Below the pieces are notes generated by a model. The model ran no database searches. It saw nothing but the letters and a program-made list of their open reading frames with translations, and was not told the origin of the DNA. 64,000 nucleotides of DNA, taken from NCBI GenBank assembly GCA_947095535.1, contig OX352774.1, positions 4,650,001 to 4,714,000 of the forward strand, written 5' to 3'. This document shows positions 37,453 to 49,610 of the stretch, piece after piece (position 1 is the stretch's first letter; every line of letters starts with the position of its first letter). Made by a program: the position numbers and the translations under genes. Origin of the DNA: Poecilobothrus nobilitatus. Lineage: Eukaryota > Arthropoda > Insecta > Diptera > Dolichopodidae.

Positions 37453-37740
37453 GGGGCTTCGGTAGCCTAGTGGATAGGCGTGTGGCTTATTAACCGAAGG
37501 AGTGTGGATTCGATTCCTGCAAAGGTCGTAAGTGTTTTTTTCTTTACATACCCCCCTTACGACCAAATATAATGTAAATATATAGTATATAATATAAACA
37601 AAATAAATAATATTAGTATATAATTTAATAATAGTATAAAAACCTATAATGGCCTTGGTAGACGATGGTTCAATAATATTGCATTACATTTATGTATGTA
37701 ATATTAATATAAATAAATAAATAAAATAGAAATAAAACTA
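37453..37740 (+). mobile_element. Composite SINE, copy 1
   Basis: tRNA-like head GGGGCTTCGGTAGCCTAGTG (A box) with B box GGATTCGATTCC, then a body that differs from the 57745 type and a tail AACCTATAATGGCCTTGGTA. It ends in an AAATAAATAAATAAAA tract. Order and tail match the degraded copy just downstream. Confidence 0.65.
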
Positions 37741-37764
37741 TTTAAAAAAATTGCTTTTTTTTGG

Positions 37765-38040
37765 TCGTCAGTCGCTGATTGAATACCATATTAATCATAG
37801 CATATTAATCAAGGTAGCATGGGTTTAAATCTTTTGCAAGAAACATATTTTCAATTAAAAGAAAAATTAATGAAAAAATAATTTTCTTAAGAAAATATCA
37901 ACTTAGTATGTACCTACATATTAAATAAATTAATAATAGCATTCAACCTATTATGGCTTTAGTAGCGGATGAATTTGTAATATTGTATTATCCTGCCTGA
38001 TATTGTAATGGTAATTCAAATCAAAATAATAAATAAAATT
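37765..38040 (+). mobile_element. Composite SINE, degraded copy 2
   Basis: ATATTAATCAAGGTAGCATG and GGGTTTAAATCTTTTGCAAG align with the head of copy 1 around its B box. The tail AACCTATTATGGCTTTAGTA aligns with the copy-1 tail, ending in AATAATAAATAAAA. The A-box end is eroded. Confidence 0.55.
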
Positions 38041-38145
38041 TTCTAGATTCTAAGCATGTTAAATTTTTTAATACATATATGTGTCTTTCAATTATTTTAT
38101 ACATATACAAAATATTTTATACATATACATACAAGTATGTGTATG

Positions 38146-38296
38146 TCTTTCAATCAGCCAAGTCACACGAGTATTTATGAGGAACGTTTTACTCTTCATT
38201 TAATATCCTCTTTCCTTAAACCATAAAATTAGTTTATAGGAAATAGGGTATGAAATGAAGAGTAAATACTCATAAATACTTCTTGGCTGAATGAGA
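38146..38296. mobile_element. Long-stem fold-back element (about 151 bp)
   Basis: Two arms of about 60 bp (38150-38213 and 38237-38296) pair along most of their length: CAGCCAAG with CTTGGCTG, AGTATTTATGAG with CTCATAAATACT, and ACTCTTCATTT with AAATGAAGAGT, around a loop of about 23 bases. It is either a MITE or a transcribed hairpin. Confidence 0.7.
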
Positions 38297-38919
38297 GCGT
38301 CCGAAACACGCGACGTATATATATTTAACATGCAAAATTATAACTTTGACAAAGCGTATAACAAAAAAAAATTGCTGTATATTTATAATTTGAAATTTAT
38401 TTTATTCAGAATTAAAACTTTATATGAAAATTCATTTTATTTATAAGACGAATGATTAGGTCAAGCATTTTATAATTTAATATATTATTTTAAAATAAAT
38501 TTAAAAAAAAAATAGAAACATCAATTTATATACCCAAAATTTATAATGATTCTTAAAAGACATCAGTTAAACCAAGCATAACATTATCATAATTTAAATT
38601 TGTTGGTATGCCGATGGTTGTTAGAAGAACCTAATAACAAATTAGTGAATAATGCTTGCTTATGATTAGATTTGGAAGTATGTATATGGTAAAGTCTGGT
38701 TTTTAGAACAAATTTATGTGCTAAGTATATCATTAATATCGAAATGAGAAAAAAATGTGTTAACATTGCGTAAAATTCTCGTAATTAGATCACTTCGACC
38801 ATAAATCAGTTCTATATGAATTTAGGTATTAAACAGTTCAATAGATTTGTGAATATTTACATTTTTCTCTATATATACTTATATATCTTAACTATCTTGA
38901 GTATCTACCCCCTATATTT

Positions 38920-39070
38920 CATCAACCACTTATAACTAATCAAATAATCAAATATTAATTTGTTTGATAAGTTTTTGTTGCACCAAAATCATATTTGATA
39001 ATAAGTCAATAAAATTTTGATTAGTTCATCAAAAAAAAAGGATTATTTGATTAGTTATAAGTGTTTGATG
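38920..39070. mobile_element. MITE with 30-bp inverted repeats
   Basis: CATCAACCACTTATAACTAA (38920, continuing to 38949) is the inverse of 39041-39070 with one mismatch. The similarity continues outward into CCCC/GGGG-rich flanks, so the true ends may be at about 38908 and 39082. ATCAAAT-type units repeat inside. Confidence 0.75.
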
Positions 39071-39082
39071 CAATGGGGCCCC

Positions 39083-39777
39083 TGGTCATAAATACTAGGG
39101 GCTAATACGTTATATCATCATAATAATCAATCAGAATAAAAGAAATATCGACCATTAGTCAGCAAATAGTTAGAAAATTAAGATCAATTAAGAGTAGATC
39201 TGTCTTCATAAGAAAGAGGATGAATTTTCGGATAATACTTAAGTATATAAATTATACACCGTACGCTTTTATTTATAGATTGAGGATTAAAATTCTAATT
39301 GTTTAACAGCTTAATTTTATGGAATAAGTAACCAACTTATTAAAAAAATTAACAATTTATTTCCATAAATTAAAAATTAAATTAATTGCATGACATTTAT
39401 CGTATTTTTATATATTCAAGGTGAAATAATAAATTAAAATATAAATGAACATTATCAATTTCGCGTGTTAATAAATTTTTTAATTTGTCTAGTTTTATTT
39501 TTTTTTTCTAAATATTTAAGTAATTACTTTCCAATTTTCAAAAAATATTATTAAATATACATATGCATATTAAATAGTTTTTTTTTTTTTGTGTTTTCTA
39601 TTACAAAATAAAACTTAGGCAAAACTATGTACAATATATAGAACCAAAATATTTAGCAATCGTTACCTACATATCTATTAATACAACACCTGCGATAATT
39701 TTGCTATCTAATAACATAAGATAAACTTTACAATTTCTAATTTAATCGCGAATACAATCATATAAATTGTTATAGGG
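39083..39777. other. Non-coding AT-rich stretch
   Basis: No recognised feature. Confidence 0.5.
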
Positions 39778-39779
39778 TA

Positions 39780-40363
39780 CAGTCGGATCCGTTTAATTGC
39801 ACACATCAAAAACACAGCCATTTCCGCGTTTTGAATTAATCCAAAGCCTGGATAATTGTACAAATTTGTGTATTTAGAAAAATCATTGATAAAAGCACAA
39901 ATGTGCTTATATGCGTGTTTTTAAAATTGATTTATTGTGATTTTAATAATGCGAACCTATATTAACAGTTCGTTACTTAAAATTCAAAAACTAATGTTAA
40001 AAAATTTGACAGTATACATAATGTATTGTATATGTAATTTAAAAATATGTCAATGTCATATAATTCAACATATTTGTTCGTAAAAATTCAAAGGGTTTTA
40101 TCATAAAAATTCAAAGGATTGGTTCTAAAATAAATTTTTTTGAATGAATGTGCATTTAACAGAGTTTTTTACTATGTATTATGACTAATGAGTCAGAGAT
40201 TTTATTTTATGCTTTTAAAAGGTTTTTGCATTTAAACGAGTAGCAAATATTAATTTGCTGAGTAAAAATGTTAGAAAATAATGTTTGAATTTATGGTGCA
40301 AATTTTTTGTTTTTTTAAACGGGTTATGCACTTAACCGGATTGCATTTACACGGTTCTGACTG
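39780..40363 (-). mobile_element. Pogo/Tigger-like MITE, copy 2 (584 bp)
   Basis: Same element as 23325-23927 in the opposite orientation, again flanked by TA (39778-39779 and 40364-40365). The left end is CAGTCGGATCCGTTTAATTG. The right end reads GGTTCTGACTG, slightly decayed. The two copies align along their whole length with moderate divergence. Confidence 0.85.
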
Positions 40364-40689
40364 TATATGTTAAATAATCAGTATATATGTATGTTTTTAT
40401 GTATGTAGCTTTGATAAGATAACAAAGTTATTATTATTATTATAGGTACTTTTGAGAAAAAACGGCACAATTTATGATAAAATATTTATCATATCTTAAA
40501 TATTTTTCAAACAACATTAGTCATCATTTTTACACTTTTTCGAACATAAAATTTAAAATTACATACAGACATACTTATATTTATAAATTTAAACTTGAAA
40601 TTGAATTTTTTAAATTTTTAGCAAAAATTTATTTTCTATTTATTTCCATGAACTTTATTAAAATCTAATCTAATGCCAACAAATCATGA

Positions 40690-40881
40690 CAGCTGTGTAA
40701 TGAACCAAAACAAATTATTCTAACCAAAAAATATATACCATTAACTAAAATAAATCATTTAAGTCGTCGCGATTATTTCATTGAGCTGTGCATAAAAGAC
40801 AGTGTTATATGGTTTTACTTTGGAGAATATAAAAGAAAAAAAACGAAACTCTTACAAAGGGTTGACTTTAACAGACCATAA
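40690..40881 (+). CDS. Stop-free coding-like segment, unknown
   Basis: Sixty-three codons run open between a TGA at 40687 and a TAA at 40879. The second half (from 40762, after a weak TTTAAG acceptor) is the more protein-like: SRRDYFIELCIKDSVIWFYF. No ATG in good context, no donor partner and no family recognised. It could be an exon, a transposon relic or chance. Confidence 0.2.
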   Translation, partial: QLCNEPKQIILTKKYIPLTKINHLSRRDYFIELCIKDSVIWFYFGEYKRKKTKLLQRVDFNRP

Positions 40882-41098
40882 ATATTTCAATTTCTTTTCT
40901 TTTGTTTTTATTTTCTTCCTAAATTATTTTTAGTTTTTAATATAATTAAAAAAACAAAAAAAAATTTAAGGCCGAATGCAATTTTTTATTTTTTTTTTGA
41001 ATCAAAAACTTAAAAGAAACGAGCCACAAAATAACAAAAATATAAAATTTCATTTTTGTTAAAACTAAACAATTTGCATATGTGTGACTGTTATAGAG

Positions 41099-41222
41099 TT
41101 ACATATAAAAATTGAATTCACCATATGGCGCCTCAGCAAGAGTGTCGCGCAGTAAATCAATTACATTAGTGTTGTCGTAGCGTAGGGTTAAACGCTTTTG
41201 CAGTATGAATTCAATACTATGG
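41099..41222 (-). CDS. Possible terminal exon, minus strand
   Basis: On the minus strand TTCAATTCACAG forms an acceptor ending at 41223. The exon then runs 124 nt to a TAA at 41099-41101 and reads HSIEFILQKRLTLRYDNTNV, then IDLLRDTLAEAPYGEFNFYM. The codons of the last 30 residues use many C/G third positions (CTA CGC TAC GAC AAC; CTG CGC GAC), very different from the surroundings, which favours real coding. ATAT|GTAACT at the end could be a donor, making it internal. On the plus strand an ATG at 41126 followed by a possible donor is a competing reading. The open frame extends upstream to 41485 only as low-complexity Phe/Ile. Protein not recognised. Confidence 0.4.
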
Positions 41223-41485
41223 CTGTGAATTGAATATTGAATTAAAACAAAAAAAAATTGTATAATGGAACATGTTAGCGTGTGAATAAATTTAGAAAAT
41301 AAAAAAAAAATAAATAAAAAAATTAAATTCAAAACTAAAGTAGCAGGAATAAATAGAACCCTACTACCTAAAATGATAAATTTATGTTTTAAAGAGGGAA
41401 CATGCTTTGAATGATTTATTATTGGTAAATAATTAGAAAATTTATCAATTTTAATTATAATTTTTTTTTTTTGTATAATAAACAA

Positions 41486-42003
41486 TTAAATTTCATATAC
41501 GTACATATGTATATTTTGATCGAAGTGACAGTTATTAGTTGACATTTGAGTATTATAACAAAGTCTTAAATAAAAATCATTTAAACTCAATAAAATTATA
41601 TAAACTAAGAACTTACATAACTAGGTATAACTTTTTTTTCTATTTTATTATTAAGCTTCAAAACATTAAAATCCATATAAAGGACTCCAAAGTACAATAA
41701 AATCCATATAAGGACAGGCAATTAATGAACTATATATAAGGTAACAAATTTAATATATTTTTTTTTCTGTTAAAAGCACGCACGGCCTTGTCAATAAAAA
41801 TTAACTTTTTATTTTAGCATATTATTTTAAAATTAATTTTTTATGAAACTGCTTTTGTATTACATTTCTGCTTGGACATAGTTAAAATTCCCGATTTCGA
41901 ATAAACAAATTTATTAAAGACTATTTTTTCCTTAAAAATGTGACCCAAATAAAATGGGTTTTTTGAAGAAACATCAAAATAAGTTATAATTTTGTTTTCC
42001 TAA
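41486..42003. other. Non-coding AT-rich stretch
   Basis: No recognised feature. Confidence 0.5.
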
Positions 42004-42357
42004 GGGTAGGTTGAAATCATCGAAAAGCATTATAGAGCAGTGGAACAAGAACAAATCATTCATGAATGCTTTAACCAAACTATAAAAAGTTTCCCATTTT
42101 ATAACGAAATAATAATATATATGAACCTTAGTACTCATGATCAAGGTTAAAGGAAGTTAAGTTTAGGAAATGCTGATTATGGGAATGAAAATTATGATTT
42201 CAAATTGACAGGCATATTATGAAGAAAATTTTTAATGTCCACCTTTAATTTTTTGATGTTGTATACATAATGCTTACAAATTCATACTATACAAAGCATA
42301 TACAATGGTAAACCGAATTACGCCATCTGGAAATTAGGACTACATAAGGATGGGCAG
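42004..42357 (+). repeat. Dispersed repeat D, copy 1
   Basis: Shares with 60289-60688, in order: GGGTAGGT, GAAATCATCGAAA, CAAATTGACAGGCATATT, TTAATG...CA, CGCCATCTGG and GGGCAG. No clear inverted ends or ORF. Family unknown. Confidence 0.6.
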
Positions 42358-42383
42358 TTTCTATTTGAAATGTTTTAAATGGA

Positions 42384-42516
42384 GAAAACTTTTAATCTCG
42401 TCAGAACAAGCATCTATACTCCTACAAAGTATCTATAATACGGGATAAATGTTCCTGTTATATGGCGAAAACCAAGTAGATACAGGTATGAATTGGTATC
42501 GTTTATTAGAAAGGCA
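42384..42516 (+). repeat. Direct repeat, left copy (133 bp)
   Basis: GAAAACTTTTAATCTCGTCA... to TTATTAGAAAGGCA matches 42955-43081 with about a dozen substitutions and a short deletion. Confidence 0.85.
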
Positions 42517-42599
42517 CCGTTATACTTAGATAGAGAAATTAAATTTTAACTATGGGTAAGTCTTATAAAAAATTAATGTTGCAGAACAATCTGTTCATG

Positions 42600-42943
42600 T
42601 AACCGCATCCATTACAGATCTACAGCTTTGAAAAATCCTATTTTTAAATATGTATATCTCGGGTTCTACTGAAAATTTTCACAATCTAAGTATTTCAATT
42701 TAAAAAAGTTATTTGATAAGACTTTTTTTTACCTTTATAAATGAATATCAAAATTATACAATTTTTTTGAATTTCGTTTTCAAATTTACCGTTATGTGAA
42801 ACCCAAATTTTGCATGATTTTTCTACCTTTATAATTCCGGAACGCTTTTCGATAGGGAATTGAAATTTTGAGATAAGAAAGAACTTTTATAGAATTAGTA
42901 TAAGTTTCCTCAGAAATTTCTTTTGTAACACCTCCTGTTCAAG
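42600..42943 (-). repeat. Dispersed repeat R1, truncated copy
   Basis: The reverse complement carries the R1 core (AAATCATGCAAAATTTGG, CACATAACGGTAAATTT, GAGATATACATATTT) but lacks both terminal motifs and the GACGGACGGAC block. It lies exactly between the two 130-bp direct repeats. Confidence 0.65.
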
Positions 42944-42954
42944 GAGAAAATGCA

Positions 42955-43081
42955 GAAAACTTTTAATCTCGTCAGAACAAACATTTTTACTTCTACAAAG
43001 TATCTATAATACGGGATGAATGTTCTTGTTATGTGGCGAAAATCAAGTAGATACAGGTATGACAGGTTTATTAGAAAGGCA
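42955..43081 (+). repeat. Direct repeat, right copy (127 bp)
   Basis: Second copy of 42384-42516. The minus-strand open frame 42910-43182 reads across it and is not a gene. Confidence 0.85.
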
Positions 43082-44403
43082 GGCATTGGTAAATTTATTA
43101 AAAATTGAAGAAAAAAAAACTTTCTATAATCTTTAACTATATTATTACAGTTTTTTTTTTTTTTTTTTATTATATGCTTCAAACAAAATCATTGAACAAC
43201 TTTTCGTTGATCATAATTTAATATCGTAATTTCATTTTTCATCTCGTAAAATTAGGCATTAAAATTTTCAAATGCAAGCAAAACAATCTTATAATAAATA
43301 GCCTAGATTAGATACATTTTTTTCTTGAATGTAATTAATTTTATAACACAATTTTTTACATTATTGCAATAAGTTTTTAAAAATTTAGAAAAAAAAAAAA
43401 AAACAAAAGAATTCCTTAAGCCATAAATTCATGGAATTTCATTTTTTTTTTTTTTTTTAAATTATATCAAATATTGGACATGAAAAATGCGTGACTCTTT
43501 TAATTTAAATTTAAATTATAAGTAATTTTGTGTGTAAGTTAAGTAAGCGATGAATAAAAGTAAGTAAGTACTTTAAAAGTAACAACTAGTAAAAAAAAAA
43601 AAAAAAATTTTTAATAAAAAAAAAAGGGAAACAAAAATTGCAATTTATTTTCCCCTTTTACTTACATTGTTTTTATTTTAAAGACATCTTTTTTAATGTA
43701 TTTGCTCTCATTTTAAAAGCTTAAAGTAGTTATTAAATTTATATATATACTTACTTTTGGCATACTTTTTATATAATACTCGTAAATAGTTAAAAAGAAG
43801 AAAAATGTTACAATTTTTTTTTTTTTTTTATTTAATTTCACTACTAATCAAGTAAAGGAAATCTTTAACATTAGCAATTTCTCAACACAATACCATTATC
43901 ATTATCATAATAAAAACTCTTCAAGACTACATATTATATACAATTATGTATATTTAATATTATTTATGAAGTTATATGATGGGTTTTAAATCATATAAGT
44001 ATTTTTGTATATCTTATAAGCATCTTTTTCCCTTAAAATTTATAACAAAATCAGAATAATTGAATTAAGTATGTGCACTAACTTTTGTTTTTAATCAAAT
44101 TGCGTTAAATTTAACTATGATACCTTTAATGTTTTACCATAACCTGTAATAATATTACAACTGGAAAACAAGTATCTAAATTTAAATATTCAAATTTTTA
44201 ATTTATGAACCATATTTCTTTTCTTGCTCTTATTTTTCATTTCTTACTTACTTACTTTTCTAAAATGAATTAATTTTTGTTTTAGTGGTCCCCCCATCTA
44301 CGTCTGCCTTAGTTTTAAATGGAAGTACTTATATATAGACAAACAAACAAAACAATTCGCACAATAAAAGTGAAATAAATAGAAAAACATGCAACTTTTA
44401 GAG
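43082..44403. other. Non-coding AT-rich stretch
   Basis: Homopolymer-rich, with clustered AAGTAAGT units near 43535-43575. No gene recognised. Confidence 0.5.
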
Positions 44404-45045
44404 GAGTGGTATACAATCTCGATTTTGAAAATTCTCGGTTCCTAAAATCTTGTTTTTACAAAATCTCGTCTTCACAAAATCACGTTTTTTTTTTGTTATA
44501 TTTTAAAATAAATTATGCAGTTAGTTAGTAAATCAGGGTTTCAATGATTGAATTAGCAGGGTTTTGAGAGTGGTAGTCCTAACATTTAATATTTTGTTGT
44601 TAAAATATATGTATGTAAGACATGTAAGTATTTGTTTTTGTTGTATATGTATGGAGGAATTTTAGAGTTAAATACAAAATTTACGGTTAAGTATACGATT
44701 TTTCTAAAATATGTATTATATTCGTATATATATATGTATGAGTTTCTCAGTTAGGAGAAATTTTTTAGTTCGATACAAAATCAGGATTATACGCTGTTTC
44801 CAGAACATGTACACACTTTTATGAACATACGTGACATTCTGAATTAGAAGGAAATTTAATTGAAAAGGCAAATGTATTAACTCTAACATATCTGCATTTT
44901 AAGAACAGTAAGTAAGTAATACTGTAACATAAATATTGATTAAGGCTAATAAAAAACTAAAAATTATAAAAAAAAATTAACACTAGAAAAATACTGTTGA
45001 TGAACACTAGATTTTTAAAAATGAGATTTTGTACCAAATCCAACT
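44404..45045 (+). repeat. Dispersed repeat C, copy 3
   Basis: AAAATCTCGTC/AAAATCACG repeats at the start, AATCAGGGTTTCAATGATTG at 44526 (copy 1 has nearly the same) and GAATTTTAGAGTTAAATACA near 44655. Diverged and with uncertain ends. Confidence 0.55.
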
Positions 45046-45983
45046 TTTAAACTGACATCATGATAAAAATAAATATAAAAAAAAAATATTGCGGTCTATT
45101 ATTCTAAAAAGTTACTTTTGCTTAATTTAAGTTTTACCACAAAATAAAAATATATATGAGTAAGTGCAATTTTCTAAATTATTGTTGCCTCATTTATTCT
45201 TTCCTCATAAATTTCCCTATATGTTTATATTTTTGCTTTTGTTTTAGTTTATTTTTGTTTTTTTATTTTACTTTAATTAAATGAAATTTTTCCCACGTAT
45301 TTCATTTCCCTAAATTATTGCTTCTAGATTACTCTGTTTAATTCACAGATTTTTCATTAAACAATTGTTTATTGTTTTAATAAAATCATTATCAGATTCT
45401 AAAGAAATGAGCAGTTTTAATGTTCCACTAATAAAAACTGCAGTGGAGTGCTAAGATACTATAGATTTTGTATTTAAATAAATGCAATATGTTCATGCAA
45501 AATATTAAAAGGAATATCATGTTGAAAATTTCATCTTGTTGGTGAATAAACAATGTGAACTTTGAAACAAATCGATCAGAAATATTATATTTAGTACTTA
45601 CTTATATTATAGAATTTTAAACTTGTTTATACGGTACATTTGTTACAGACTTAAGTATTCTACTTTTGATTTTTAATAAAAGAAATTATATTTAAAATCT
45701 TCATTCATTGTTGGTTAAAAATATCGAAGCAGTTGAGATTACGAATTGATTTAAAATGAAAAATCCAACATAAGAGAACATTAAAAGGCAAATCAGGATC
45801 GAAATCATCACAGGGAAGCCAGCAAACATACAGAAATCACAAGATTCAAATTTATTGATTAATTAAAGAATCTAAAAACTTATAACTAAGATAACAATAT
45901 TTGATAAGTATATTAAGAACAAACGCATCATCATAGAAAAATTGTTCTTTAGTAAGAAATAATTAAGTTAAACAAGGTAGAAT
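45046..45983. other. Non-coding AT-rich stretch
   Basis: No recognised feature. Confidence 0.5.
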
Positions 45984-46746
45984 GTAAACCAAGGGTTTTT
46001 AAAAGCGCACATTTCCAAAAGACAATACAAACTGTTTAGAATTATTGTGGCTTGCACAAAAATTTGAAAATATCATGTAATAAGAAAAAATGTGAAAATA
46101 AGACTTTTCTGCAATTTTGAAGAGCTGTTACTCTGGAACCCTATACGACTAAAAAAAAACGTTAATACACGTAAAAATATATTACTGGAGCTCTAATTTT
46201 TATATCTTTCCGAAGTAAAATATGTGCAGGTGCCTAACTTACAGGTGTTTAAAAATAGCTAATTTTCAATTTATGAGCCCTAAGAGCTCATAAACAGAGG
46301 GTGGTTTAAAAAAATTTTCTGAGTTCCAGAGTTATGAAAGTAGACAAATCATGCAAAATTTGGTTTTCACATAACTGTAAATTTTAAGTACTAAATTTAA
46401 AAAAAATGTATAATTTTGATATTAATTTAAAAAGGTAAAAGAACCCCCTGTCAAAGGATGTTTTCTGATTGAAAAAATGTTATGTAAAACACGAGATAAG
46501 TATAAGCTTTTAAAAATAAAGCTTTTTCAAAGTTTGAGGGGCTATAGCCTCCTCCATCCTCTAATGAATGGGACTACATGAAAAAGTTGTTCCACAAAAT
46601 TAATTTTTTTATAAGACCTACCTATTTTAAAATTTTTTTTTGTCTATCTTTAACAGTGTAGAAGTTTTGTAAACAGACGGACGGACGAACGGTATGAAGC
46701 TAATAGGCACATTTTTTCAAAATTTTCTTGGAAATGTGTTAAAAAC
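45984..46746 (+). repeat. Dispersed repeat R1, copy 3 (near full length)
   Basis: GTAAACCAAGGGTTTTTAAA at the left, CGCACATTTCCAAAAGA after it, CAGACGGACGGACGAACGG near the right and TTGGAAATGTGTTAAAAAC at the end. It matches copy 2 throughout. Confidence 0.8.
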
Positions 46747-47817
46747 AAAGGACATATATAGAAGACGGAAGGTCTACAAGCAAAGGTTCCGACATTTTCC
46801 TTTCTAACTAAATTAAACTAAATAAAGTAATTCATAATTTCCATATTATGTAAAACTTAAAAGTAAGTATACTTATTGTTTTATATAAAATAATCATCAC
46901 AGAATGTTACTAAATTAATTTTTTATGTTATCAATTTAATTTTTCATTTTTGTTTTAAAAAAAAAGAATTAAAACAAATTTGATATTGACATCACATATT
47001 TATGTATGGAAAAAAAAAAAAAAACTGATAACAATATGTAAACCAGATATGATTTATCAATAAAAATAGAACTAAAGTAAATTCAATTTTTTTAATATTA
47101 GGGATGAACTGAATGGATGAACTGAATCCAATAGTTTTTAGTTTTTTTTATATGAAATTGATTTATAACAGATACAACGACCTCATAATTTTCTTATCAA
47201 ACAATTTATGTTCTTTAAACAAATTTTTACTGTTGTTAAAAATAAAAATTATATGTTAAACTTTCCCATGAACCTTAAATTCAAATTTTTTATTTTTTTT
47301 TTTAATAATTACAGATTACAGAATAAATAATAGTAGTTGTAGCCACAATATTTCTTATTACTTTAGAGCTGAGAATATTTCTTATTACTTCAACCGCCGT
47401 CTTCAAAATTACATTTTTAAATCAAAATTATTCGTTATTATGTACTTTAAGACAACTTTAAGAATAAGTCGAAAAAAACTTGAGAATGAATTGTCAACTT
47501 CATTTTATTTCATATTTAAATTCAAATTTATATATTGTGTTTGCTGACCATCAAAGTTTGGCGGGTTTTTAAAAAAAGAAATGAAAAGTTATTTGAATTT
47601 CATATGTTCAACTTTAACAGTGCTTGGTTTAGACTTTAGAGTATAAGACAATCTTTCCCGTGTATTACTCTTTTCTTCTTTGTTTTTTCTTGGGTAAAGA
47701 GAAATGGTTCTATAATTTCTTGATGACTATATAGCTAAATTATCACCTTCGAATCTTATAATCTTCAAAAAATAGCTATGGTTAAAAATTCGAGCATATG
47801 TGCTATATTTTCTATAT

Positions 47818-47867
47818 AGAAAACGTTATCTGGAATCATTTTAGAAAACGTTATCTGGAATCATTTT
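47818..47867 (+). repeat. Exact 25-bp tandem duplication
   Basis: AGAAAACGTTATCTGGAATC plus ATTTT occurs twice head to tail with no differences, so the duplication is recent. Confidence 0.95.
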
Positions 47868-49573
47868 ATAATGATTCACCTTTCGCACAAATGGAAATAA
47901 GTCAATCAATATAATTTTCTAAAGCTAAAGCCTAATTTTTGTACATTTAAAATTGGTATTTTTACAAATATTAAGTTTAAATTTTTTCAAAATACCCATT
48001 AGTTATAAGTACCAAAAAAATCTTTAAGTTAAAAACAAATTACTAAAAAAGTATAAGTATGATCCGATAACGAATACATAATGAGGATTAGCCTTAATCT
48101 TCTATTCATTTTTTTTTTTAACATATAAATAATATTAAATGTCAATATGTACAATTAATATTTAGTTTCTATTGCAAATTTTAATAAAATCATTTCAATA
48201 AATAACTATGTATATGTATATATATACATATATATATATATATAAAACAACAAGTCAATTGGAAACATATTTTTTTTTTCATTAGTCAGGTATTAAAATA
48301 TAAGTTCAATCACTTTCGAATAGAATATCCATTCATTTCAATTCAATCGGAATAAAAAAAAAAACAAAAAATCAGAATTAGTAATTCTTGACATACTTTA
48401 CAAGTTTACAACTAACATGTGTAATTGTTGTTGATGAACAACAAAAAACAAAAAAAAAAAAAAATTCCTGTAAACATTTTTTATCCTTTACAAACAACTA
48501 TAGATTACAACATACATACTTATAACTACATTCAAATCATTTGTTTGCCTTGCTAGTTGCAATCCTTGTGGAATTTTTTTTTTTTTTTTTTTTTGTTTTT
48601 CCAATTTCTGATGCTTTTTGTGTTCTCATGTTTTATTTTAGCTGTTCAACATTAATACTAAACAACAAATCACATCATTATGAGACCTACTTTTAGTTTT
48701 TTTTTTTTTTTTTTTTAATATTTTCTGTTAAATATACGATACGATACAGTATAATATGTATAAATTTCAGAATCAAGTCATCAACCCAAACCCAACAGTT
48801 AAAGCTATGGCAAAAACAATGAACTCAAAACTTTTAGGCATATATTATTTTCAGGGGTGGTTATAGTATATATGGATACACAATAGAGAGAGACCCTTTG
48901 ATATATTATTATTTTTGGAATGCAAATACTATTGTTTACAGAAAAACAAGAATAGATTCAGGGAGAAAGAAAAAGAAGAAAAATAGAAAAAGAAAACTAA
49001 AGTACTTCTGGAACAAAGAATTCATTATGATGCATGCACTCAGTGCACTTTAAGTCAACATTAATGCCATTTCTTTTCACAAAAAAAAAAAAAAAAAAAA
49101 ATTGTTGTTTTTAGGGTTTTTTTTTTGTACTCTAGCCACATTAAAGCAATAAAAAAAATGGAATGTCATTGAACTTTTGCAAAAAAAAAAAAATTTTTTA
49201 ACAGTATACTAAGTACATTTTAGATACTTATATTTAATTTTTGTAATTGTATTTGTGTTGTATACCTATTTTTTTTTTTTTATGAATTTTATGTTATACC
49301 AATGTTATACTCTACGACAGAATCAGGGATGCATTGAAAATTTTGAATTTATTTTTAAAAAAAATTTTTTTTTTTTTTTTATTAAATTTAAGATTACCAT
49401 AAACTATTGAATTTAAATTTAAAAATGAAAAATAGGTATAGGTATATACAATATTTAAATTGGTTTTTATAAAAAATCAGCTTCCATGCAATTTGTCGTT
49501 AATAGCATAATCATAAAGCTTTAAATATAAAATAAAAATTGTAAAAAATGTATGTATAAATGTACATATTTGT

Positions 49574-49577
<4 letters not shown>

Positions 49578-49608
<31 letters not shown>
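49578..49608. repeat. TA microsatellite
   Basis: About 31 bases of uninterrupted TA, the longest in the window. Confidence 0.9.
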
Positions 49609-49610
<2 letters not shown>

